Virus record (IMG/VR): IMGVR_UViG_3300038463_000095
Span: 1-23,598 of that record
From: a virus
Direction: 5' to 3' (one strand)
Length of the DNA stretch: 23,598 nucleotides
Shown here piece by piece: positions 13,279-20,765 of the stretch (within the stretch, counting starts at the first letter, position 1; each line of letters starts with the position of its first letter). Position numbers and translations under genes: made by a program. The notes below the pieces were generated by a model. That model saw nothing but the letters and a program-made list of their open reading frames with translations, ran no database searches and was not told the DNA's origin.

Positions 13279-13610
13279 CTCAGCCACTCACGTGGCTTGA
13301 TTGCTGGGCTATCGCGAGAATCGATCTAGGTCTCTCCGACAACGAATGGCTCGCTATGACGCCCAGACAGCTCCAGAGCCTAAGAAAGCGAAAGCTGGAA
13401 GCGATGCAGAGGGAAGAGCTACTCGTCGGCCTCATTTGCAGCGCGTCGGTCAACTATAGCTTCTGTCACCCGGAGAAGCCCGTGCCGCCCACGTATTGGA
13501 TGCTCCATCCACCTCCACCTGAGAAGCTTAAACCGCTCACCGGCGACGACATCCTGGCCATGGTACATGGACTTCCAAAACAGTTTGTGATGAGACACGG
13601 GGAGGCTTAG
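12922..13610 (+). CDS. Tail assembly chaperone, -1 frameshift form (GT-like)
   Basis: Predicted fusion of about 229 residues: 113 codons of the short form up to AAC 13258-13260, then a -1 shift into the frame read from CGT 13260 to TAG 13608-13610. The second frame has no stop from 13245 on. It encodes Q-P-L-T-W-L-D-C-W-A-I-A-R-I-D-L-G-L-S and then D-N-E-W-L-A-M-T-P-R-Q-L, matching the 'L-G-L-S/T-x-x-E-F-W-x-M-T-P-R-E-L' pattern of chaperone T domains. The only ATG for a separate gene (13356) lies in the middle of that conserved segment and has no binding site, so frameshifting explains the data better. Shift efficiency is unknown. Confidence 0.85.
13254..13260 (+). other. Programmed -1 ribosomal frameshift site (CCCAAAC)
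   Basis: The heptamer reads C-CCA-AAC in the zero frame, an exact X-XXY-YYZ slippery site. An SD-like GAGGTG lies at 13243-13248, five bases upstream, and a 6-bp hairpin (AGCCAC 13282-13287 with GTGGCT 13292-13297) follows 21 bases downstream. The zero-frame stop is 16 bases after the heptamer. The stimulatory roles of these two elements are inference. Confidence 0.85.
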
Positions 13611-16600
13611 TGAGTGTAACGGTCGGCAGCTTAAATATTTCTTTGTCCGCGTCCACTTCCACGCTAGAGCATGACCTAGGGAAGGCTAGCGCCCTTGCGG
13701 GCCGCACCGTTGCCGACATCAAGCGGTCCTTCCAAACCCTTGCTACCATCGGTCTCTCCTTCGGCGCTGCTCTAACGACCGGCCTGGGCGTGATGGTAAC
13801 CAAGTCCGTAGAAGCCATCGGCTCCATGTCCCGGCTAGCACAAGCGGCGGGCACCACGGTAGGTAGTTTCTTAACTCTCGCGTATGCCGCGAAACGCTCC
13901 CATCTCGAAACTGAACAACTCGCTGGCGGCATGGAGAAACTCGCCAAAGCTTCCTTCGGTGCACAGAACGGCAACACCACTCTCGCCAATGTGTTCAGTC
14001 GCCTTGGCGTCTCTGTAAGCGATGGTAACGGCCATCTCAAAGACACCGGCGTCCTCTTCAACGAATTGGCACCGAAGTTTGCCGCGATGCATGACGGCGC
14101 GGGGAAAACGGCTCTCGCCATGCAGGTCTTCGGCAAGGCGGGTGCGGCACTCATCCCCATGCTCAATGAGTACGGGGCGCACCAAGCGGAGATCACCGCC
14201 GAAGCAAAACGGTTCGGTGTTGTGATTGGTGAAGAGACCGCCGCGAAGGTTGGTGTCTTTCACGAGTCGTTAGTGCGCCTCGAAGCGGCGGGTGAGGGAG
14301 TTGGTCTCTCAGTCACGGCAGCGATGCTACCCGCGCTACAGCAGCTAGAGACCGGCCTGGAGAATGTTTCCACCAAGATCAACCTGCCCGATCTCTCCAA
14401 GGCTTTTGGTGAACATGTAGCCGACGCGATCATCAAGATCGCCGAAGGAATGGCGTTCCTGGCCGACAATGCCAAGACGCTCACAGTTGTCTTTGGCGGC
14501 CTCGCCGCTCTCAAGTTCGGCACCATGTTCGCCCCGCTCGTCCGTGACTTGACCGGTGGTGGCCTCGCTAACTTATTCGCGGGCTTGTCGAAAGTTACCC
14601 TCGATCTCTTCGGTATCACCGGCAGACAGATCATCGCCTTCAAAGACATGGGCGCTGGTGCTCTAGCGGCGGGGAAGGGTCTGTCTGAGTTCATCCAATT
14701 CGTTGGTTTACTGGCCAAAGAAGAAGGTCTTGCCAGTGCCGCACAATACGTGCTAAACGCTGCCGTGGAGGTGAATCCTTATGTTGCTGCTGCAACGGCT
14801 ATCGTGGCGCTTGGCGCTCTTCTGTATGCGTTCCGTAAGTCGCTGATCACGGTCGGCAAACAACAGTATGAGATCCGCGACATCTTCGCCGCCGTCTGGC
14901 TCGGCACCAAGAAAGTAGTCACCTCTGTCATTGACGACATCGTCTACTGGTGGCACCGGTTAACGTTCCGGCTATCCGACATATCCTGGATGAAGCCGAT
15001 CTTTGCTGGTTTCCACGCGATAGGTGAGTTCATCGCCAAGTTGACCGGCAAGACCATTGCCTTCGTGCTACCCCAGAATTTGTTGGATCAAGCGAAGAGA
15101 GAGAGAGAAGACGCCGACCGTAAGCCAGCGGCGGCGGCGGCAACGTCTCCGCACACCGACGACCGGCCCTCGCCGGATACCTCCGGCCTTGTGAAAGCGA
15201 AACCTGAAAAGGATGTCTTCCGCGACACGCTCGACAAGATCGTGCAAGTCACGAATGCGCAGAAAGCGCTCAATTATGTAATTGGTCAGTCACCAGAGAT
15301 CATTCAGGCGATGACATCGTCGATGGAGGCCGACGCGCTCATTCTGGAAAAGAACAACGGCCTCCGTGACGCAGGCAAGAAGATACTCACCACCAGCGAA
15401 CAGTCGCAGATCAGGGCCGCCATCGTCTTGCGCGATCTCGCCAAAACCGAAACAGCCTACAAGCAGGAAGTGGTTACCCACCTGCAAAACGCCCAGCTCC
15501 AAATCATACAGGCACGGAACCTTGCTGAGGCACAGTTGCACGGCGTGGAAGCCGTGCGTCAAGCGACCATCGCCAATCAGATCCTTGGTCTTACTTACGG
15601 TAAGACCAGCGCTGAAGTAGCGGCGATGTCAAAGGAGATCGCGGCGGCTTATGAAGGGATGAAGAAGCTATCCAGCTTGGAGGTCATCGCAGGCAACAAT
15701 CAAGAGATCAAAGGGCTCCAGGATAAGACAGTTCTGTTTCGCGCGGAGACCGACGCCATAATAGGTGGCGCGGAGGCGATGCGGCGCTATGAGATCGTAG
15801 CCGCTACCTTGGAGGCGCGGCAGAAACTAGCCGCCGCTACCACTGACAAAGAGCGAGAGTCCTACAAGAAGCTAATAGCTGAACAGACGATGGCTGTTAG
15901 AAAGCAACAATACATCACACGCGAGAAGAGCGCCGTCACGAACTTTGCCGACCCGGTAAAGGTGATGAGCGATGAGAACGACGAGCTACAGTTCCAAGAA
16001 GATCTCTACCGGCAGGTGATGCTGGTGAAGGCCACCAACTTACAGATCATGCAGCGTACGGGGCTGGAGCAAGCAAACTTCAACTCCGCGACAGAGAAGA
16101 CCATCAACCTTCTGCTTCACGAGGGTTCCGCGCTCGACGGCGTCAAAGCGTTCTTCCTGAAGATGCAAATGCAAGCGGAGAGCGCGGCCAGCATTATCTA
16201 CAACTCCCTGAATGACGTGTTCAACAAACTGGCCGAAAACTTCGCAAAGCTGCTCTCGGGCCAGAAGTCCTCCTTCCGCGAAAGCTTCAAAGCGGTGGCC
16301 GAATCCGCGTTATCCGCAACCTTGAAGAAGGGCATGCAGACCAGTGTTGGCGCACTCGGCAAGGTGTTCGGCGTCGATTTAGCCAATGCCAGCAAGCCCG
16401 ATGGATCAACCTCCAAACCCTTCTGGGTCTGGATCAAAGGCGGCGTCTCCCAAGTCGGCTCGATGCTTGGCATTGGGGGAGACAAATCAAACGCGTCTGG
16501 TGCGTCAATTGGTTATGGTGGTGGTGGCGTTGGTGGATTTTTCCAAGGCTTGCTCGGCGCTCTCATTCCACACGCCAGCGGCGGTGAGGTCAATCCATCT

Positions 16601-16858
16601 TCCGCTTACCTTGTTGGGGAGCAAGGGCCGGAGATTCTCACGGGCTTGAGCGGTCGCATCACAAACAGCACAGACTCGATGCGGGCGCTGGGCGCTGGGG
16701 GTCACGCGGCGAGCTACTACATCGACGCCCGTGGCAATAGCAACCCCGCAGAAACTGAGCAGAGATTCCAGCGTGCCTTGGCGGCGGTCCACGGCTCGGC
16801 GGTCAGATCGTCAGTCGCCGTACAGGCGGAAATGAACAGAAGGAGACCAAGATTTTAA
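13610..16858 (+). CDS. Tail tape measure protein
   Basis: A 1082-residue protein that sets tail length inside the tube and takes part in DNA ejection. The start is GTG 13610, which shares its G with the chaperone stop TAG and follows GGGGAGG (13599-13605). Hydrophobic segments lie near residues 43-63 (A-T-I-G-L-S-F-G-A-A-L-T-T-G-L-G-V-M-V), around 290-310, and around 390-412 (A-A-A-T-A-I-V-A-L-G-A-L-L-Y-A). A long, largely helical and charged region follows (about 480-900). The C-terminus has the phage-typical A-S-G-G-E-V...A-Y-L-V-G-E-Q-G-P-E-I-L near residues 989-1010. It is the longest gene in the window, as expected. Confidence 0.96.
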   Translation: MSVTVGSLNISLSASTSTLEHDLGKASALAGRTVADIKRSFQTLATIGLSFGAALTTGLGVMVTKSVEAIGSMSRLAQAAGTTVGSFLTLAYAAKRSHLETEQLAGGMEKLAKASFGAQNGNTTLANVFSRLGVSVSDGNGHLKDTGVLFNELAPKFAAMHDGAGKTALAMQVFGKAGAALIPMLNEYGAHQAEITAEAKRFGVVIGEETAAKVGVFHESLVRLEAAGEGVGLSVTAAMLPALQQLETGLENVSTKINLPDLSKAFGEHVADAIIKIAEGMAFLADNAKTLTVVFGGLAALKFGTMFAPLVRDLTGGGLANLFAGLSKVTLDLFGITGRQIIAFKDMGAGALAAGKGLSEFIQFVGLLAKEEGLASAAQYVLNAAVEVNPYVAAATAIVALGALLYAFRKSLITVGKQQYEIRDIFAAVWLGTKKVVTSVIDDIVYWWHRLTFRLSDISWMKPIFAGFHAIGEFIAKLTGKTIAFVLPQNLLDQAKREREDADRKPAAAAATSPHTDDRPSPDTSGLVKAKPEKDVFRDTLDKIVQVTNAQKALNYVIGQSPEIIQAMTSSMEADALILEKNNGLRDAGKKILTTSEQSQIRAAIVLRDLAKTETAYKQEVVTHLQNAQLQIIQARNLAEAQLHGVEAVRQATIANQILGLTYGKTSAEVAAMSKEIAAAYEGMKKLSSLEVIAGNNQEIKGLQDKTVLFRAETDAIIGGAEAMRRYEIVAATLEARQKLAAATTDKERESYKKLIAEQTMAVRKQQYITREKSAVTNFADPVKVMSDENDELQFQEDLYRQVMLVKATNLQIMQRTGLEQANFNSATEKTINLLLHEGSALDGVKAFFLKMQMQAESAASIIYNSLNDVFNKLAENFAKLLSGQKSSFRESFKAVAESALSATLKKGMQTSVGALGKVFGVDLANASKPDGSTSKPFWVWIKGGVSQVGSMLGIGGDKSNASGASIGYGGGGVGGFFQGLLGALIPHASGGEVNPSSAYLVGEQGPEILTGLSGRITNSTDSMRALGAGGHAASYYIDARGNSNPAETEQRFQRALAAVHGSAVRSSVAVQAEMNRRRPRF

Positions 16859-16859
16859 A

Positions 16860-19157
16860 ATGAAATCACTTTTACTATTTGCCTTATTCGCATCCGCACT
16901 GGCGGCGCAAAACTTTACCAGCGTCACCGCCTCCCATATCCAGGACGCGGGGGGCAATCTCCTACCGTCCGGCCAGCTCTGTGCCCAAGCATGGTCCGGT
17001 AACGCGCCGATTGTGTTCCAGGCAGGCGGTGGGGGCATCGTCATCACGACTCCTACCTGTACGACTGTGACCAACGGAGCCATCACTGGGTTTCAGGTGG
17101 CGAACTCAAACTACACCAACCCACTGAACGTTACCTATGTCTTGACCGTCACCGATAACTCCACCGGCAACGTGGTTTCAAGTACAAAGCCGACGCAGAT
17201 AACAGGCTCCACGTGGAGCTATGACGCCTACATTCCGACCGGCGTACCCCTGGCACTGATCACCGCAGGGCCGCCCGGCCCGCAAGGTATCCAAGGTCCG
17301 GTCGGTCCGATGGGCGCTGTTACGGCCACGGGAACCGGTGGAGCGTTCACCGTCCCCGGCCTGCTCACCGCAGCGCTGATCACCGGCCCGTGGCTCCCCT
17401 GGCATCTACCCGCCAATAGCGGCGTCAAGTGCGACGGTTCCACAGACGACACAGCCGCCATCAATACCGACCTTGCATTGGGAGGCGGCCACATCTATCC
17501 GTCCGGCTCCACCTGTATTGTCTCAGGCGCTTTGAATGTGCCGAGTAACACCACCATACTCGGTTACGGTTGCACCTTGAAATTGGCAAGTAACATCTCC
17601 AATCTAGCAACGACAAAACTGGAGCTGTTCAACCTTGGTGCCTCCACCGATGTGAGCATCCTCGGCTTCAACATCAACGGCATGAAGGAGTTTCAATCCG
17701 CGTTGCCGGATACGCCCAGCGGAACGGTCTCGTATGCGGACCTCTTCTACCTCAATGGTTCGGCGCGGATTCACATCCATGACATTTATGCCACGGAGTA
17801 CCCCGGCTACTTCGCAAACCTTCAGAACGCCAACTACAACGACTTCGACAATGTCCGCTGTCTGCAATGTGGAACGATGCGAGAGAACGCCATCACGGAT
17901 ACATATGGCAATAACAACTACTCGGACGGTATCTTCATGGGCGGAGCCAGCGGGTCCAGCTACAACAGCGTTCGCCACGCCACCTTCGGCCACGATCAAA
18001 GCGTGAGCCCACGGTCGGGTAGTTCAACGGTCATTCCAAATGCTTCTTCGATGCGGGCTGGCGTCACCGTAGACAGTGGCTGGTGGAACTCTGTGGACGA
18101 CATCACATGTTACAACTTGTCTCGCTGCATTCACTTTGAAAACGACACCGACACCGAAGCCAACTACCACAATACGGTGCACAATGTAAAGATCTTGCCC
18201 ATTGGAGATGTGGACCACGCCATCATCGTAAACGTCTTTGGGAGTACGGATCACTTCGGTGACAACTCCTTCTCCGACGTTCATTCGCAGAACTGCCGCC
18301 GCACCGTTAACGGTGTGGCCAACACCTGCGTTGTCTTTAACGAGTGGATTGGTAACACCTTCGACCATTATGAGTCGCAGCTCAAAGACTCTTCTTTCTC
18401 AGGAGCCGTCTTTGTTGCGGGCACGAACATGCTCATCGATAACGTCTCAGGTACCGAGATCAATGGAGGGTCCGCAACTCCGTTTTATCAATCGACGATC
18501 AACAACTACCAAGGCACCTTCATCTGGCTCCCAGGAGCTAACCACGGGCTCACCATCAGTAACTCAACTTTCAACCAAGGCTCGGCCAACACCTCATACG
18601 TGAGCGCAGGCGGAATCGCGCTGACCAACTTGAGTCAGGTTAACCGCTGGCTGAACAACACATTTATATCGAGCAATACGACCGCGAACCTGTTGACGGT
18701 ATCGGCCCCAAGCTATCTGACGGGTAACACCTTTGAGTATTCGGGCGGAAGCACCAACACGAATTCTTTCATCCACCTGAATGGCATCGTTCAAGTCAAC
18801 GGCCTGAACTTCCCGGTCGTCACTCAGGGCAATGCCTTTGTCTCTGACACGAACTCCATGTCGGCTCTTTACTTGGCTGATGGTGGAAACTATTTCGCGC
18901 CGGAGCAAAGCAATATCATCGTCGGCACGATGGTTACCGGATACGTTTACAATTACTCGTCTGCAACACCGGTCGGCGCATTCGGTTATGCCAAAGCATC
19001 AATCGTGAACTCGGGCACGGTGTCGCAAGGACCGACCTCGGACTCCAACGGCAATCTCATCGTCCCCGTGCAGAAATCCACCACCGGCCAGCGCTACCTG
19101 TGCATCGATACGGGTGGACAGCTACACAGCAGCGCCAGCGCTTGCTCAGGGACATAA
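16860..19157 (+). CDS. Beta-helix tail spike with signal peptide and collagen-like segment
   Basis: A 765-residue protein. Residues 1-16 (M-K-S-L-L-L-F-A-L-F-A-S-A-L-A-A) form a classic signal peptide, odd for a virion protein. A domain of about 110 residues follows, then a collagen-like G-P-P-G-P-Q-G-I-Q-G-P-V-G-P-M-G (137-152), then D-G-S-T-D-D-T-A-A-I-N (192-201), the hallmark start of Pectate_lyase_3-type beta-helices. About 500 residues rich in Asn, Thr, Ser and Gly fill the likely beta-helix. Related phage spikes bind or degrade surface polysaccharide; no catalytic residues can be assigned here. It lies between tape measure and tail-tip genes, where spikes are less common. The Shine-Dalgarno (AAGGAG, 16840-16845) is 14 bases from ATG, rather far. 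Confidence 0.85.
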   Translation: MKSLLLFALFASALAAQNFTSVTASHIQDAGGNLLPSGQLCAQAWSGNAPIVFQAGGGGIVITTPTCTTVTNGAITGFQVANSNYTNPLNVTYVLTVTDNSTGNVVSSTKPTQITGSTWSYDAYIPTGVPLALITAGPPGPQGIQGPVGPMGAVTATGTGGAFTVPGLLTAALITGPWLPWHLPANSGVKCDGSTDDTAAINTDLALGGGHIYPSGSTCIVSGALNVPSNTTILGYGCTLKLASNISNLATTKLELFNLGASTDVSILGFNINGMKEFQSALPDTPSGTVSYADLFYLNGSARIHIHDIYATEYPGYFANLQNANYNDFDNVRCLQCGTMRENAITDTYGNNNYSDGIFMGGASGSSYNSVRHATFGHDQSVSPRSGSSTVIPNASSMRAGVTVDSGWWNSVDDITCYNLSRCIHFENDTDTEANYHNTVHNVKILPIGDVDHAIIVNVFGSTDHFGDNSFSDVHSQNCRRTVNGVANTCVVFNEWIGNTFDHYESQLKDSSFSGAVFVAGTNMLIDNVSGTEINGGSATPFYQSTINNYQGTFIWLPGANHGLTISNSTFNQGSANTSYVSAGGIALTNLSQVNRWLNNTFISSNTTANLLTVSAPSYLTGNTFEYSGGSTNTNSFIHLNGIVQVNGLNFPVVTQGNAFVSDTNSMSALYLADGGNYFAPEQSNIIVGTMVTGYVYNYSSATPVGAFGYAKASIVNSGTVSQGPTSDSNGNLIVPVQKSTTGQRYLCIDTGGQLHSSASACSGT

Positions 19158-19160
19158 CCT

Positions 19161-19787
19161 ATGATCACTGGAACCTTCAACGGATGGAACATCGTCTCGA
19201 CCCCGCTAGCGCCAACTTATGCGTCGGTTGAGTTGACGATGAACGATTCGATCTCGGCGAACACGAGCCCGTACACCCATCAGGCGCAGACCATCGACTG
19301 GCAGACCGACTGGTGGTCAGGGCATGTGAGCTTGCCTAACATGCCGAGGCATTATGCGCAAACCTGGATCGCGTTCCTCGCCGAGCTACGCGGCTCTGGA
19401 GCCGCCTTCTACTTAGGTGATGCGGTGGGAGCCATTCCAAGCGGCTGGGCTCACGGCATCTGCGTGACTGCGGGAACCAATGCCAGCAGATCTTCCACGC
19501 TTGCAGTCACCGGGTTTAAACCCAGCATGGCGCGGCAGCTATTGCCGGGTGACTACTTCCAGATCGGTGCCCGGCTGCACCAGAATCTCGAAGTCGTCAA
19601 CAGCGACTCAACCGGCAGTGCAACGTTGAACATCTGGCCGCGAATTCGCGAGTCCCCCGCACCCGGTACGCCGGTTATTTTCCACAACGCGGTTGGGCTG
19701 TTCCGGCTATCGACAAGCGAACGCTCGTTTAACATTTCCGTGGATCACATCTATAACATCAACTTCAAGGTGGAGGAGGCGCTATAA
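19161..19787 (+). CDS. Minor tail protein (M-like position), 208 aa
   Basis: A 208-residue protein starting three bases after the spike stop. It has an N-terminal beta-rich part with I-D-W-Q-T-D-W-W-S-G-H-V-S-L-P, then W-I-A-F-L-A-E-L-R-G-S-G-A-A-F-Y-L-G-D, and a late G-D-Y-F-Q-I-G-A-R-L-H segment leading to R-I-R-E-S-P-A-P-G-T-P. The pattern of a Trp-rich body followed by 'L-x-x-G-D-y-x-q-i-g' and 'I-W-P-R-L-R' fits distal or minor tail proteins found after the tape measure gene in HK97/D3-like phages. The order (this gene, the next, an NlpC-like gene, then a tip gene) parallels lambda M-L-K-J. Specific function is inferred from order. Confidence 0.72.
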   Translation: MITGTFNGWNIVSTPLAPTYASVELTMNDSISANTSPYTHQAQTIDWQTDWWSGHVSLPNMPRHYAQTWIAFLAELRGSGAAFYLGDAVGAIPSGWAHGICVTAGTNASRSSTLAVTGFKPSMARQLLPGDYFQIGARLHQNLEVVNSDSTGSATLNIWPRIRESPAPGTPVIFHNAVGLFRLSTSERSFNISVDHIYNINFKVEEAL

Positions 19788-19788
19788 G

Positions 19789-20343
19789 ATGCGGCCTATG
19801 ACTCCGCTCGCTCAGAGCATCATCACCTCCAACTATGTGTCGCTGGGCCTCTTTGTACAGATGCAGTTCGCATCAAGTGTCGAGCATGTCTGGACGGGCG
19901 TGGGCGCTATCTCCTGGAATGGTCAAACGTGGACTGGACTCGGTGACTTCGGCAAGATCTCCGCGATCACCGAGGATAGCAATCTAACGGCGCAAGGCAT
20001 TACGTTATCGCTGGCCGGTGTCCGATCCGCGTTGTTGGCTGAAGCGATGAGCGAAATCAAGCAAGGGCTTCAGTGTCAAGTGTGGTTGGTTCTGGTGAAC
20101 CAAGCCGGTGTGCCGGTCGATGCCATTGGCTGTTACGCAGGCATGATGGATCAGTCGGATATAGACGAGGGGCCGGAGGCGAGTGTAATCAATATCGCGG
20201 TGGAGTCGCGACTCAGCGATTTGCAGCGGGCACAGAACCATCGATTGACGGACTCCGATCAGCGGATGAGGTATCCAACTGACGACGCATTCAAGTGGAC
20301 GGCCCAGTTATTGGATTGGTCGGGTGCCTGGGGTGCGAAGTAA
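19789..20343 (+). CDS. Minor tail protein (L-like position), 184 aa
   Basis: The start is set at ATG 19789, one base after the upstream stop and nine bases from GGAGGAGG (19772-19779); the frame is open further upstream but without a better start. The protein shows W-N-G-Q-T-W-T-G-L-G-D-F-G-K-I-S-A-I-T-E, then L-T-A-Q-G-I-T-L-S-L-A-G-V, and G-C-Y-A-G-M-M-D-Q-S-D-I-D with E-S-R-L-S-D-L-Q-R-A after it. This 'G-x-x-x-x-G-x-M-D' core is common to a family of phage tail-tip proteins encoded just before NlpC-like genes. It probably forms part of the tail hub. It shares one base with the next gene (TAATG). Confidence 0.78.
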   Translation: MRPMTPLAQSIITSNYVSLGLFVQMQFASSVEHVWTGVGAISWNGQTWTGLGDFGKISAITEDSNLTAQGITLSLAGVRSALLAEAMSEIKQGLQCQVWLVLVNQAGVPVDAIGCYAGMMDQSDIDEGPEASVINIAVESRLSDLQRAQNHRLTDSDQRMRYPTDDAFKWTAQLLDWSGAWGAK

Positions 20344-20765
20344 TGCAGCGGCATAACGACTGGCCTTTGAGGCTTCACCAGAAGCTAATCGAACTGAAAG
20401 ACAAGTCCTTCGAGTCGGGGCACCACGACTGTATTCTTGCCGCCGCTACCCTCATCGAATCGATGACGGGAACAGACCCAGGCGCAGACTTCCGTGGAAA
20501 GTACAGCAGCGAACTTGGTGCAACGAAGCAGATAAAGAAGGCCGGGTTTGATTCTTTGGAATCTTTAGTGGACGACATGGCCGCCAAGCATGGAATGACG
20601 CCGGTATCCCCGAACTTTCATCATCGCGGCGATCTGGTGATGCTCGATGACGGTGTCTTCGGAATTGTTCATCTGGATGGTCTTCACGCCGTATATGTAA
20701 CCACGGAAGGGCTGGCCAAGAAACCACTGAGCGAAGTGAAGCGGATTTGGAGAACCCCCTACTAA
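20343..20765 (+). CDS. DUF6950 / NlpC-like tail-tip protein
   Basis: A 140-residue protein starting at ATG 20343, inside the upstream stop. The motif H-H-D-C-I-L-A-A-A-T-L-I-E (27-39) followed by M-T-G-T-D-P-G-A-D-F-R-G-K-Y is the hallmark of DUF6950 proteins. A later R-G-D-L-V-M-L and G-I-V-H-L-D-G-L-H-A-V-Y segment matches the NlpC/P60-like fold, with C30 as the expected nucleophile and a His in the second segment (H-L-D or L-H-A). It occupies the place of lambda gpK and Rhodobacter GTA gp14, tail-tip proteins linked to peptidoglycan cleavage during entry. Enzymatic activity is inferred. Its stop overlaps the next ATG. Confidence 0.85.
   Translation: MQRHNDWPLRLHQKLIELKDKSFESGHHDCILAAATLIESMTGTDPGADFRGKYSSELGATKQIKKAGFDSLESLVDDMAAKHGMTPVSPNFHHRGDLVMLDDGVFGIVHLDGLHAVYVTTEGLAKKPLSEVKRIWRTPY

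Noticed and set aside
13356-13610. Separate gene starting at ATG 13356 between chaperone and tape measure
   Set aside because: The ATG has no binding site and lies inside a conserved segment that continues upstream in the same frame to the slippery site; a frameshift product fits better.
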